Below, piece after piece: positions 5,027 through 11,570 of a stretch of 12,765 nt of DNA (positions within the stretch are counted from its first letter, which is position 1; every line of letters starts with the position of its first letter). This stretch comes from Rhodospirillales bacterium. GTDB taxonomy: Bacteria > Pseudomonadota > Alphaproteobacteria > Geminicoccales > Geminicoccaceae. The position numbers and the translations under genes are program-made. The stretch lies in the NCBI GenBank assembly GCA_007131045.1, contig SLRI01000190.1:1-12765 (forward strand), given 5' to 3'. The notes under the pieces are model-generated. The model did not search any database, had not been told where the DNA came from, and saw only the letters and a list, made by a program, of their open reading frames with translations.

Positions 5027-7270
5027 TCAGAACACGCCGGTTGCGGCCTCGACGTCGCCGAGGCCCCGGAACGTCACCCTTACCTTGAAGCGCACTTCGT
5101 CATCAAGCTCGCCGCGACGGGTGAAGCTCTGTTCGAGGCCGGCGACCAGGACCAGGCACGGATTGGTATAGATCAGGCCGTACTGAGTCGAAATGGTTCG
5201 CTGCTCCTCGAGGTCACGCCTGGTGCGCACGCCCACGGCGAGGCTTTCGAGCATCTGCAGCCGGACCCCGCCGACGATCTCTTCGCGCCGGCGCAGATCC
5301 TGGTCCGGCAGCTCGTCGGTGAGCCTGAGATACTGGATGTCGAAGCGCAGCCGGGGCGGGCCGAAGGCGAGGGTGAGGTCGCTGCGCCGAAAGACCAGCG
5401 AGTCCTTGTCGACGCGGAACCGGTAGCCGACGTCGAGGAGCTCGAGCGGGCGCAGCTCGATCCGCCCGACGATGTCGGAAAGCTCGTCCTCGAGCCCGGA
5501 GCCATCCGGGAACAGCGCGTCCGGCCCGGCTCTGACGCTCTGGCCGATCAGCCCCGCCACCCGCCAGGCGGCGGGTCCCACCGAGTCGAAATTGAGCCCG
5601 TAGGCGAGCTTGGCGCCGCTCTCCACCCGATCGATGCCGGTGAAGCGATCGGCCTCGAAGAGGTTGGTCTCGTCGAACTCGAAGACCAGGCTGTCCTCGT
5701 TCGGGATCGCGTTCCTGTTGGGGTCCCCGGGGATGTAGCTGAAGGCGAGGCGAGGCTCGATCACGTGCGACCAGCTGCCGGTCTCGCCGACCAGCGGCAG
5801 GCCCCAGTCGGCGCTGAGGCTGGGCACCAGGCGAGCCTCGGTGTTGCTGCCGCCGGCGGCACCGCGGGTCCGGGGGTCGCCGGTGGTATTGTAGATGTCG
5901 CCCCTCAAGGCCAGGCGCAGCGAGCGCACGTCGCCGAGCGTGCCGATCTGCGGCAACTGCCAGCCGACCTCGGTCGAGAAGCGCCGCGTATCGAGGCCGT
6001 CGTCACGCCTGAGGCCGAGCACGCTGGCGCGGAGGTCGGCCTGGCCGCCGAACCGATCGCGGGGGCCGAAGGCCCGGGCCTCGGCCAAAGGCAGGACCAG
6101 CGGGATCTCGTCCTGGTCGTCGGTCTCGCGCAGACTTTGAAACCCGAAGAGATTGAGGGCGGTGTAGCTGCGCTCGCCGAACCGCTCGGCGAAGGCGTGG
6201 TTCTCCAGCACGTCGTCGCTCGAGATGTCGTAGCGGCGCAGGAAGGTGTCGTCGCTGGCCAGCCGCAGATCGAAGCCGGCGCGGTCCCGCTCGCTCAGGG
6301 TGTAGCGGCCGGCCGCGTCGATGTGGCCGCGGAACTCGTTGCCGTCGCGGGGCTGCAGCCGGCCGTCGGCGTCGCGCTTGCCGGCGGCGTCTGTATAGGT
6401 GCCGGCAAGCTCGATCTCGGTGAGCCCGAAGCGTTGCAGATCGCGGTATTCCGCACCCAGCAGCACGCCGGCGTCGGTCGTGAAGAGCGGGCTCAGGACG
6501 ATGTCGCGATTGGGCGCGAGATCGACGTAGAATGGGGTCTCGAGGGTCAGCCCGAGCTCGGAATCGCTGCCGACCGAGGGGCTCAAGAAGCCCGTGCGGC
6601 GCTCGACCGTCGGGTCGGGGTGGTAGAAATAGGGGGTGTAGACGACCGGCACGCCGAACAGCTCGAGCCTGGCGTTGCGGTAGGCGATGGTGCCGGTGAC
6701 CGTGTCGTGGACGACGCGCTCGGCCTTGATCTGCCAGAGCGGGGCGCCGCCGCCCTCGCAGACCTCGCAGGGGCTGTAGACGGCGCGATCGAGGATGGTG
6801 CGCTCGCCCTCCTGGCGCACGCCGCGGGCCGCGGCGAGCCTGGAGTCGTCGGCGAGCAGCACGCCGATGCCGTCGACGAAGCCGTCGCGCAACTGGTCGT
6901 CGAGTTCGAGCTCCTCGGCGAAGACGGCGTCGCCCGTGGGCTCGATCAGGATGATGTTGCCGACCGCCCTGACCGTGCCGGCGGCGAGGTCGTAGCTGAT
7001 CAGGTCGGTGATCAGGGTGCGGCCGGCCTGGCTGAGCTCGACATTGCCGCGAGCGGTGACGAGGTCGGCGTCACTCGCGAAGCTGATCTCGTCTGCGATG
7101 AGCGTCACCGGCTCAGTGCCGACGTCGGCCGGCTGGGCCGAGCCCGGCTGGGGTGCAGCGAGGCAGGTGAGCAGTGCCGCGATCACGGCGGCGGCGAGGT
7201 GCCGGTGTTCCGGCTTTGCGGGCCGCTGTGCGGGCGGGGGCCAGACCACGCCCGCCGCCTCTTCAGCCAT
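5027..7270 (-). CDS. lptD: LPS-assembly protein LptD
   Basis: LptD is the outer-membrane beta-barrel that, with the lipoprotein LptE, receives lipopolysaccharide from the LptA bridge and inserts it in the outer leaflet. From ATG 7270 the product is 747 residues, typical for alphaproteobacteria. The start has GGAGG 9 bases upstream. The N-terminus has 24 mostly polar residues, a hydrophobic segment LAAAVIAALLTCLAA (25-39) and a cleavage region ending GSAQ (43-46). The periplasmic OstA/LptA-like beta-jellyroll follows (about 55-165), with VTLIADEISF and TARGNVELSQAGRTL. Then comes C168-EV-C171, the FYHPDP-TGFLSPSVG-S segment that enters the barrel, and alternating strands to the aromatic C-terminal residue F747. 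C705 near the end is the likely disulfide partner. The frame stays open upstream of 7270, but that stretch is composition-driven. lptF and lptG are not adjacent as they often are. Confidence 0.95.
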   Translation of the reverse strand: MAEEAAGVVWPPPAQRPAKPEHRHLAAAVIAALLTCLAAPQPGSAQPADVGTEPVTLIADEISFASDADLVTARGNVELSQAGRTLITDLISYDLAAGTVRAVGNIILIEPTGDAVFAEELELDDQLRDGFVDGIGVLLADDSRLAAARGVRQEGERTILDRAVYSPCEVCEGGGAPLWQIKAERVVHDTVTGTIAYRNARLELFGVPVVYTPYFYHPDPTVERRTGFLSPSVGSDSELGLTLETPFYVDLAPNRDIVLSPLFTTDAGVLLGAEYRDLQRFGLTEIELAGTYTDAAGKRDADGRLQPRDGNEFRGHIDAAGRYTLSERDRAGFDLRLASDDTFLRRYDISSDDVLENHAFAERFGERSYTALNLFGFQSLRETDDQDEIPLVLPLAEARAFGPRDRFGGQADLRASVLGLRRDDGLDTRRFSTEVGWQLPQIGTLGDVRSLRLALRGDIYNTTGDPRTRGAAGGSNTEARLVPSLSADWGLPLVGETGSWSHVIEPRLAFSYIPGDPNRNAIPNEDSLVFEFDETNLFEADRFTGIDRVESGAKLAYGLNFDSVGPAAWRVAGLIGQSVRAGPDALFPDGSGLEDELSDIVGRIELRPLELLDVGYRFRVDKDSLVFRRSDLTLAFGPPRLRFDIQYLRLTDELPDQDLRRREEIVGGVRLQMLESLAVGVRTRRDLEEQRTISTQYGLIYTNPCLVLVAGLEQSFTRRGELDDEVRFKVRVTFRGLGDVEAATGVF

Positions 7271-7421
7271 GCCCGTCCACCTCCACGCTTGCGCTCGCCG
7301 CTTTCGAAAGCCATTTGCTCGGAGCAAGGGCACCATTTTCGTGCCTCGACAATGAGTTTCGCCGCCCCGACCATCGATGCGGCCTGCTAGCACAGTGTCC
7401 CCCGCAGGAGGAGAAAAAGCG
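7271..7421. promoter_or_regulatory. Divergent lptD / pepA control region with three inverted repeats
   Basis: These 151 bp must hold the promoters of both the lptD-surA-rsmA and pepA-holC operons. Three small symmetric sequences lie within 45 bp: the palindrome CTTTCGAAAG (7301-7310), TTGCTC-G-GAGCAA (7315-7327), and GGCAC-N7-GTGCC (7329-7345). They are candidate operators. The lptD ribosome binding site (CCTCC on the plus strand, 7280-7284) and the pepA one (7406-7411) flank them. I could not assign -10/-35 boxes with confidence. Confidence 0.5.
7406..7411 (+). promoter_or_regulatory. Ribosome binding site of pepA
   Basis: A perfect AGGAGG stands 10 bases before the TTG at 7422. It decides the start in favour of TTG 7422 rather than the upstream in-frame ATG at 7377, whose extra 15 residues contain the Shine-Dalgarno sequence itself. 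Confidence 0.8.
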
Positions 7422-8921
7422 TTGATCGAAGTGAACCTGGTGGCCGGGGCGTTGCCGGAGCGTGGCACGGTGGTCGTCGGCGTGGCCGTGCCGACCAGGC
7501 TCGGCCGGGCGGCCACATCCCTGGACCAGACGTCCGGCGGCCGGCTGAGCAAGGCGCTGGCGGCGGCGGGGCCGCTGAAGCACGGCAAGGTGATCGACCT
7601 GCTGCTGCCCGAGGGGCTGCCGCACGAGCGGGTGTTGCTGCTCGGGATCGGCAAGCCCGAGGGCCTGAAGCGGCTCGATCGCGAGGAGCTGGGCGCCGGG
7701 CTCGCCAAGCAGCTGCAGGCCTTCCGGGTCAAAGAGGCGGTCCTGGCCGAGCTCGGCGGGCTCGAGCTCGGCGCCGATCCGGTGACGGCGGCAGCCGACA
7801 TCGCCCGCGGCGCCGGTCTCGCCACTTATGCCTTTCGCAAGTACCAGCGGCCGGAGCCCGACGAGGAGACCCGGTTCGAGCAACTGACCCTGCAGCTCGA
7901 GGAAGCCCCGGACGATCGCTATCTGGCGGCCATCGAGGCGACGCTCGGCGGGGTCGCGCGCGCCCGCGACCTGGTCACCGAGCCCGCCAACGTCCTCTAT
8001 CCCGAGAGCTTCGCCAAGCGCTGCCTCGAGCTCGAGAAGCTCGGCATCGAGGTGCGGATCATGAGCCCGGCCGAGCTCGAGCGGCTCGGCATGGGGGCGA
8101 TCCTGGCGGTCGGACAAGGCAGCGTGCGGCCGCCTTATGTCGTGGTCATGCGCTGGCAGGGCAATGCCGACGAGAAGCCCGTGGCGCTGGTCGGCAAGGG
8201 GGTCTGCTTCGATACCGGCGGCATCTCGCTAAAGCCCGCGGCGGGCATGGAGGAGATGAAATGGGACATGGGCGGGGCCGCGGCCGTCGTCGGTGCGATG
8301 CACAGCCTGGCGGCGCGGAAGGCCGAGGCGCATGTCGTGGGCATCATCGGCCTGGTCGAGAACATGCCGTCCGGCAATGCGATCCGCCCGGGTGACGTCA
8401 TCACCTCGATGGCCGGCAAGTCCATCGAGGTCATCAACACCGACGCCGAGGGCCGGCTGGTCCTGGCCGACCTCGTCCACTACACCAAGGAGGAGCTGAA
8501 GCCGCGGGCGATGATCGATCTGGCGACCCTGACCGGGGCGGTGATCGTGGCGCTGGGTCACGAGAACGGCGGGCTCTTCGCCACCGACGACGACCTCGCC
8601 ACGACCCTGCTCGCGGCCGCCGAGGAGACCGGCGAGGGGCTCTGGCGGCTGCCGCTCGGCAAGCCCTATTCCAAGCATATCAAGTCGCAGATCGCCGACA
8701 TCAAGAACGTCGGCCGCGGCCGCGAGGCCGGGGCCTCGGCCGGCGCCGTCTTCATCCAGGAATTCGTCGGCGACATCCCCTGGGCGCATCTCGACATCGC
8801 CGGGGTCACCTGGTCGAGCCGTGATCTGCCCTTGGCACCCAAAGGCGCCACCGGCTTCGGCGTTCGCCTGCTCGACGAGACGGTGCGCCGCATGACCGAG
8901 GCGAAAAAGGCCGAGGCTTGA
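7422..8921 (+). CDS. pepA: Leucyl aminopeptidase PepA (M17 family)
   Basis: PepA is a cytoplasmic two-metal aminopeptidase that removes N-terminal residues, mainly Leu, from peptides; in some bacteria it also binds DNA. From TTG 7422 it has 499 residues, the family's normal length. The N-terminal regulatory domain spans about 1-165 and the M17 catalytic domain about 175-495. Metal ligands and catalytic residues are all present: K259 and D264 in VGKGVCFDTGG, K271, D282 in MKWDMGGA, and D341, E343 and R345 in NTDAEGRL (339-346). All sit 11 positions before their E. coli PepA counterparts. It reads divergently from lptD, and its stop overlaps the holC start as TTGA (8918-8921). Glu is almost always GAG here (about 3 GAA in 45), the typical codon habit of the window's core genes. 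Confidence 0.97.
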   Translation: MIEVNLVAGALPERGTVVVGVAVPTRLGRAATSLDQTSGGRLSKALAAAGPLKHGKVIDLLLPEGLPHERVLLLGIGKPEGLKRLDREELGAGLAKQLQAFRVKEAVLAELGGLELGADPVTAAADIARGAGLATYAFRKYQRPEPDEETRFEQLTLQLEEAPDDRYLAAIEATLGGVARARDLVTEPANVLYPESFAKRCLELEKLGIEVRIMSPAELERLGMGAILAVGQGSVRPPYVVVMRWQGNADEKPVALVGKGVCFDTGGISLKPAAGMEEMKWDMGGAAAVVGAMHSLAARKAEAHVVGIIGLVENMPSGNAIRPGDVITSMAGKSIEVINTDAEGRLVLADLVHYTKEELKPRAMIDLATLTGAVIVALGHENGGLFATDDDLATTLLAAAEETGEGLWRLPLGKPYSKHIKSQIADIKNVGRGREAGASAGAVFIQEFVGDIPWAHLDIAGVTWSSRDLPLAPKGATGFGVRLLDETVRRMTEAKKAEA

Positions 8922-9373
8922 CCGAGTACGGCTTCTATCACCTGACCCGAAGCGGTCTCGACCAGGCGCTGCCCCGCCTGCTCGAGAAGGCGCACCAGAG
9001 CGGCGCCCGGGTGGTCGTCCGCTGCACCGAGCCCGAACGGCTCGATCAGCTCGACCGGCTGCTCTGGACCTACAGGAACGACGCCTTCCTGCCGCACGGC
9101 ACGGCGGCCGACGGCCACGCGTCACGCCAGCCGATCTGGCTGACCATCGGCACCGATCGGCCCAACGAGGCCAGTATCCTGGTCGTCGTCGACGGGGCTG
9201 CGGCCGACGACGCGGGGCAGTTCGCGCGCGTCCTGGAGCTCTTCGACGGCCGCGACCAGGATGCGGTGGCGGCCGCGCGCGAGCGCTGGCGCTGGGCCGA
9301 GGGACAGGGGATGACGCGGGTCTACTGGCAGCAGAACGAACGGGGCGGCTGGCAGCGTGCGGCATCTTCCTAA
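8918..9373 (+). CDS. holC: DNA polymerase III chi subunit HolC
   Basis: HolC is the chi subunit of the DNA polymerase III clamp loader, which links the replisome to single-stranded DNA-binding protein. The product is 151 residues and matches the family pattern TEYGFYHL at the N-terminus, ARVVVRC, then LDRLLWTYRNDAFLPHG (residues about 45-61) and ILVVVDGA. The LWTxxxxxFLPH stretch is the strongest family mark. The start is TTG, overlapping the pepA stop as TTGA; no ATG is available nearby. The order pepA-holC-ndk is common in alphaproteobacteria and supports the call. The C-terminal end with WRWAEGQGMTRVYWQQ is also typical. Confidence 0.93.
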   Translation: MTEYGFYHLTRSGLDQALPRLLEKAHQSGARVVVRCTEPERLDQLDRLLWTYRNDAFLPHGTAADGHASRQPIWLTIGTDRPNEASILVVVDGAAADDAGQFARVLELFDGRDQDAVAAARERWRWAEGQGMTRVYWQQNERGGWQRAASS

Positions 9374-9437
9374 CCGGCCTGCCGGCTGCTAAGAGCCGCG
9401 CAACCTTTTCCCCCTCCCCTGCACAGGAGTTCGACCC
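9374..9437 (+). other. holC-ndk gap with two alternative hairpins
   Basis: Right after the holC stop, CCGGC-CT-GCCGG (9374-9385) and CGGCT-N6-AGCCG (9383-9398) overlap and cannot form together. The second is followed 8 bases later by TTTT (9407-9410). This could be a weak terminator or attenuator before ndk. An AGGAG (9425-9429) stands 8 bases before the ndk ATG. Confidence 0.3.
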
Positions 9438-9860
9438 ATGGCCGCAGAGCGCACGCTCTCGATCATCAAGCCCGACGCCACCCGCCGCAACCTCACCGGC
9501 GCCATCAACCAGCGCTTCGAGGAGGCCGGGCTGCGCATCGTCGCGCAAAAGCGGCTGCAGCTGACCCGGGCACAGGCCGAGGCGTTCTACGCGGTGCATC
9601 GCGAGCGGCCGTTCTTCCAGGACCTCGTCGGCTTCATGATCTCGGGCCCGGTGGTGGCGCAGGTGCTGGAAGGCGAAGGCGCGGTCGCCCGCAACCGCGA
9701 GGTGATGGGCGCCACCGATCCCGCCAAGGCCGATGCCGGCACGATCAGGAAGGACTTCGCCGAGAACATCGAGGCCAACTCGGTGCACGGCTCGGACAGC
9801 CCCGAGAACGCCGCGACCGAGATCGCGTTCTTCTTCAGCCAGATCGAGATCACCGGCTGA
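9438..9860 (+). CDS. ndk: Nucleoside diphosphate kinase
   Basis: Ndk transfers the gamma phosphate between nucleoside tri- and diphosphates through a phosphohistidine intermediate, balancing NTP and dNTP pools. The product is 140 residues, the exact family size. It starts with ERTLSIIKPDATRR, where K11 is the conserved nucleotide-binding lysine. Y51 sits in the AFYAVHRERPFF segment, and GFMISGPVV and REVMGATDPAKADAGTIR follow. The active-site H117 lies in SVHGSD (115-120), followed by SPENAATEIAFFF. All expected residues are present. ATG 9438 has AGGAG 8 bases upstream. It works in nucleotide supply together with Gmk at 2187. Its stop overlaps the next gene by CTGA. Confidence 0.98.
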   Translation: MAAERTLSIIKPDATRRNLTGAINQRFEEAGLRIVAQKRLQLTRAQAEAFYAVHRERPFFQDLVGFMISGPVVAQVLEGEGAVARNREVMGATDPAKADAGTIRKDFAENIEANSVHGSDSPENAATEIAFFFSQIEITG

Positions 9861-10318
9861 AACAGCTTCTGCTCATCGCCCACGCCCCCTCGCCCAACAC
9901 GGCGGCCCTGCGCGACGCCGTGCTCGAGGGGGCGCGGCTGCCGGAGATCGAAGGGGTGGAGACGACCGCCCGAAGCCCCTTCGACACCCACCCCGACCAC
10001 GTCCTCGCCACCGATGCCGTGCTGCTGCTGACCACCGAGAACCTCGGCTACATGAGCGGGGCGCTGAAGGACTTCTTCGACCGCTGCTACTACCCGGTCT
10101 TGGACAAGACCGACGCCCTGCCCATGGCGCTTTTGGTCCGCGCCGGCCACGACGGCACCGGCACCTGCCGCGCCGTCGCCAGCATAACCTCCGGCCTGCG
10201 CTGGAAAGAGGTGCACGAGCCCGTCGTCTGCCGCGGCAAGTGGGACTCGGCCTTTCTCGATCAGGCGAAGGAGCTCGGCAGCTTCATGGCCGCCGGTCTC
10301 GAGGCCGGCATTTTCTGA
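9857..10318 (+). CDS. Flavodoxin-like / NAD(P)H-dependent oxidoreductase, probable CTG start
   Basis: A flavodoxin-fold protein, probably an FMN-binding NAD(P)H oxidoreductase; the partner and substrate are unknown. From CTG 9857 it has 153 residues: KQLLLIAHAPSPNT (2-15) is the first strand plus FMN phosphate loop, TTENLGYMSGALKDFFDR (59-76) is the second flavin loop and helix of the family, and GHDGTG (98-103) the third. The first conventional in-frame start, GTG 9920, would remove strand 1 and the phosphate loop. No ATG, GTG or TTG lies between the ndk stop and that GTG in this frame. CTG 9857-9859 overlaps the ndk TGA as CTGA, with CGAGA 7 bases upstream as a possible weak ribosome binding site. 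So the gene is probably translated by coupling to ndk. A hairpin follows 11 bases after the stop. Confidence 0.82.
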   Translation: MKQLLLIAHAPSPNTAALRDAVLEGARLPEIEGVETTARSPFDTHPDHVLATDAVLLLTTENLGYMSGALKDFFDRCYYPVLDKTDALPMALLVRAGHDGTGTCRAVASITSGLRWKEVHEPVVCRGKWDSAFLDQAKELGSFMAAGLEAGIF

Positions 10319-10324
10319 AATCAA

Positions 10325-10364
10325 GAAATGTGGGGAGGCAGTGCCTCCCCACGCCCCTCCGTTA
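10325..10364 (-). repeat. Palindromic repeat element, copy B
   Basis: Read on the minus strand this begins TAACGGAGGGGC (10364-10353), then a 10-bp hairpin, matching copy A at 1377-1416 in 30 of 33 core bases. The differing stem bases are compensatory. It directly follows the flavodoxin-like gene. Confidence 0.7.
10330..10352 (+). terminator. Hairpin terminator after the ndk/flavodoxin operon
   Basis: GTGGGGAGGC pairs with GCCTCCCCAC across a 3-base AGT loop, 11 bases after the TGA at 10316-10318. The stem is very stable, but no strong T-tract follows on the plus strand. It is the structural part of repeat copy B. Confidence 0.6.
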
Positions 10365-10629
10365 CTCTCGGTCTGGAGTGGGATAGAGCGCCGGAGACTG
10401 CCGGTGACCCGACGAGAGTTCGGGGGACATGCAGCGGACACGGGCGCTTCGCCGTTGTGCCGCTTTCGCGCTTATTTTACAGCTCGTCGCATCGACAACT
10501 GTCGAATCGTGCGCCAAATTCGACTTGTCGTGACGGCGCGTGCGCCATTTGGACGGAACAATCGACGAGTCGCGAGCCGACCGACCGCGCGGCACCCGCC
10601 GGCGGCCCGGCAGAAAGGCTGAGACGATC
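10365..10629 (+). promoter_or_regulatory. Non-coding upstream region of the GT25-ELM1 pair
   Basis: No convincing gene lies here. Three structures are visible. First, ACTCTCG (10364-10370) and CGAGAGT (10413-10419) could close a structured stretch containing CCGG-N6-CCGG. Second, GTCGAAT (10501-10507) and ATTCGAC (10518-10524) form a perfect dyad with a 10-base spacer. Third, CGTGCGCCA occurs twice, at 10508-10516 (inside the dyad spacer) and 10539-10547, exactly 31 bp apart; the second overlaps GGCGC-GT-GCGCC (10535-10546). An AT-rich TTATTTTAC at 10472-10480 is the best -10-like stretch, but I found no matching -35. GAAAGG (10613-10618) is a possible ribosome binding site 11 bases before the ATG. 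Confidence 0.45.
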
Positions 10630-11553
10630 ATGGCAACGGCCATCCTCGACCACGAGATCCGGAACGCCGACGGGCCGGCAGCCGGCGCCGCCGACGACGC
10701 TTCGCCCGCCCTCGCCGCGGCGCGCTTCCACCCGGTGCCGATCGACCCGAGCTGCCCGCATTGCCGCAGCACCGGCACCGCCGGAGACCTCGCCGTCGAC
10801 ACCGAAGACTGGTCCTTCGCCGACGCGGCCTACTGCATCTCGCTCGAGGAACGCGACGACCGGATGCAGGCGGCAGCCCGGGAGTTCCACCGCACCGGCC
10901 TCTGCCGCCGCGTCCTCTTCCACCGCCCGACCCGCCACCCGACCCGGGTGATCGAAGGCATCTGGGAAGCGCACCGCGCCGTCGCCCGGCACGCCCTCGA
11001 TCGCGGCGCCGAACGCGCCCTCGTCTTCGAGGACGACGTCCGCTTCACCCGCAAGATCACCAGCCAGAGGCTCGCCCGGGTAAGCGCCGCCATCGACCGC
11101 CTGCCCGACGACTGGACGATCTTCTTCCTCGGCCACTGGCCGCTCCGCGCCCGCTTTCACACCGCCGACACCCTGGCCACCGCATCGGCCTGCGCCCACG
11201 CCTACCTCGCCAGCCGCCGGCTGCTGCACTGGCTCGAGACGCACCGCTTCGCCGACCGCGCCGGCCGCATCGACAAACGCGCCGGCGCCGGCATCGATGC
11301 GGCCTATGCCCGGCTCGGCGGCTGCTACGCCTACTTCCCCATGCTCGCCGTCCAGGCCGTGCTCGGCAGCGACCACATGGCCGAGAAAAAGCGCACCCGC
11401 CCGATCCGCCGCTTCAAGCACCTGGTCACCCGCACCAGCCTCGGCGAAGTCCTGCTCTCCCGGCTGATGCGCCCCAACGAGTTCATCATCGCCGGCATCG
11501 GGGCGGTGGCCGGTGCCGCCGAACGCCTCGGCCTGCGCCGAACCCCGAACTGA
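10630..11553 (+). CDS. Glycosyltransferase family 25 (LPS biosynthesis-type) protein
   Basis: This 307-residue protein resembles family 25 glycosyltransferases, which add sugars (often galactose) to LPS core or lipooligosaccharide on the cytoplasmic face. The catalytic domain starts with AYCISLEERDDRM (67-79), the usual N-terminal strand and donor-binding loop. It continues with a helix EAHRAVARHALDRG (113-126) in the place of the family's SH-rich segment, and then LVFEDDVRF (131-139), whose EDD triad (134-136) is the expected metal/donor motif. GHWP, AHAYLASRRLL (189-199) and GIDAAYARLG follow. The first 60 residues are not typical: low complexity, then PSCPHC (40-45), a lone CxxC. A short hydrophobic stretch (FIIAGIGAVAGAA, 285-297) near the C-terminus may touch the membrane. 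ATG 10630 is chosen over upstream in-frame starts because of GAAAGG. Glu codons are half GAA, unlike pepA. Confidence 0.75.
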   Translation: MATAILDHEIRNADGPAAGAADDASPALAAARFHPVPIDPSCPHCRSTGTAGDLAVDTEDWSFADAAYCISLEERDDRMQAAAREFHRTGLCRRVLFHRPTRHPTRVIEGIWEAHRAVARHALDRGAERALVFEDDVRFTRKITSQRLARVSAAIDRLPDDWTIFFLGHWPLRARFHTADTLATASACAHAYLASRRLLHWLETHRFADRAGRIDKRAGAGIDAAYARLGGCYAYFPMLAVQAVLGSDHMAEKKRTRPIRRFKHLVTRTSLGEVLLSRLMRPNEFIIAGIGAVAGAAERLGLRRTPN

Positions 11554-11570
11554 ACGTCCCGACCGACAAG

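Noticed and set aside
7163..7165. Possible lipobox in the LptD signal peptide (LLTC)
   Set aside because: The residue before Cys is Thr, not Gly/Ala/Ser, and LptD is a barrel protein, not a lipoprotein.
4964..7390. An 808-codon open frame on the plus strand opposite lptD
   Set aside because: Its product is a Glu/Ala/Gly/Val-rich string with no motifs and it mirrors the lptD codons. Long antisense frames are expected in very GC-rich coding DNA.
7271..7825. 185-residue upstream extension of lptD
   Set aside because: It runs antisense into pepA, is Ser/Pro/Arg-rich, and lies before a good start with ribosome binding site and signal peptide at 7270.
8229..9788. A 519-codon open frame on the minus strand opposite pepA, holC and ndk
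   Set aside because: It spans three well-supported genes and their gaps, has no recognisable domain, and is rich in Arg/Gly/Ala as a composition shadow.
10555..10584. GGAAC followed by a spacer, considered as an ECF-type sigma factor promoter before the GT25 gene
   Set aside because: No matching -10 (such as CGTT or TCTG) occurs at the right distance.
10761..11570. Extension of the ELM1 frame upstream through the GT25 gene (666 codons in all)
   Set aside because: The extension is Arg/Pro/His-rich and is the third frame of the GT25 gene, which has clear motifs. The real N-terminus begins just before TWLMLGGKAGDN.
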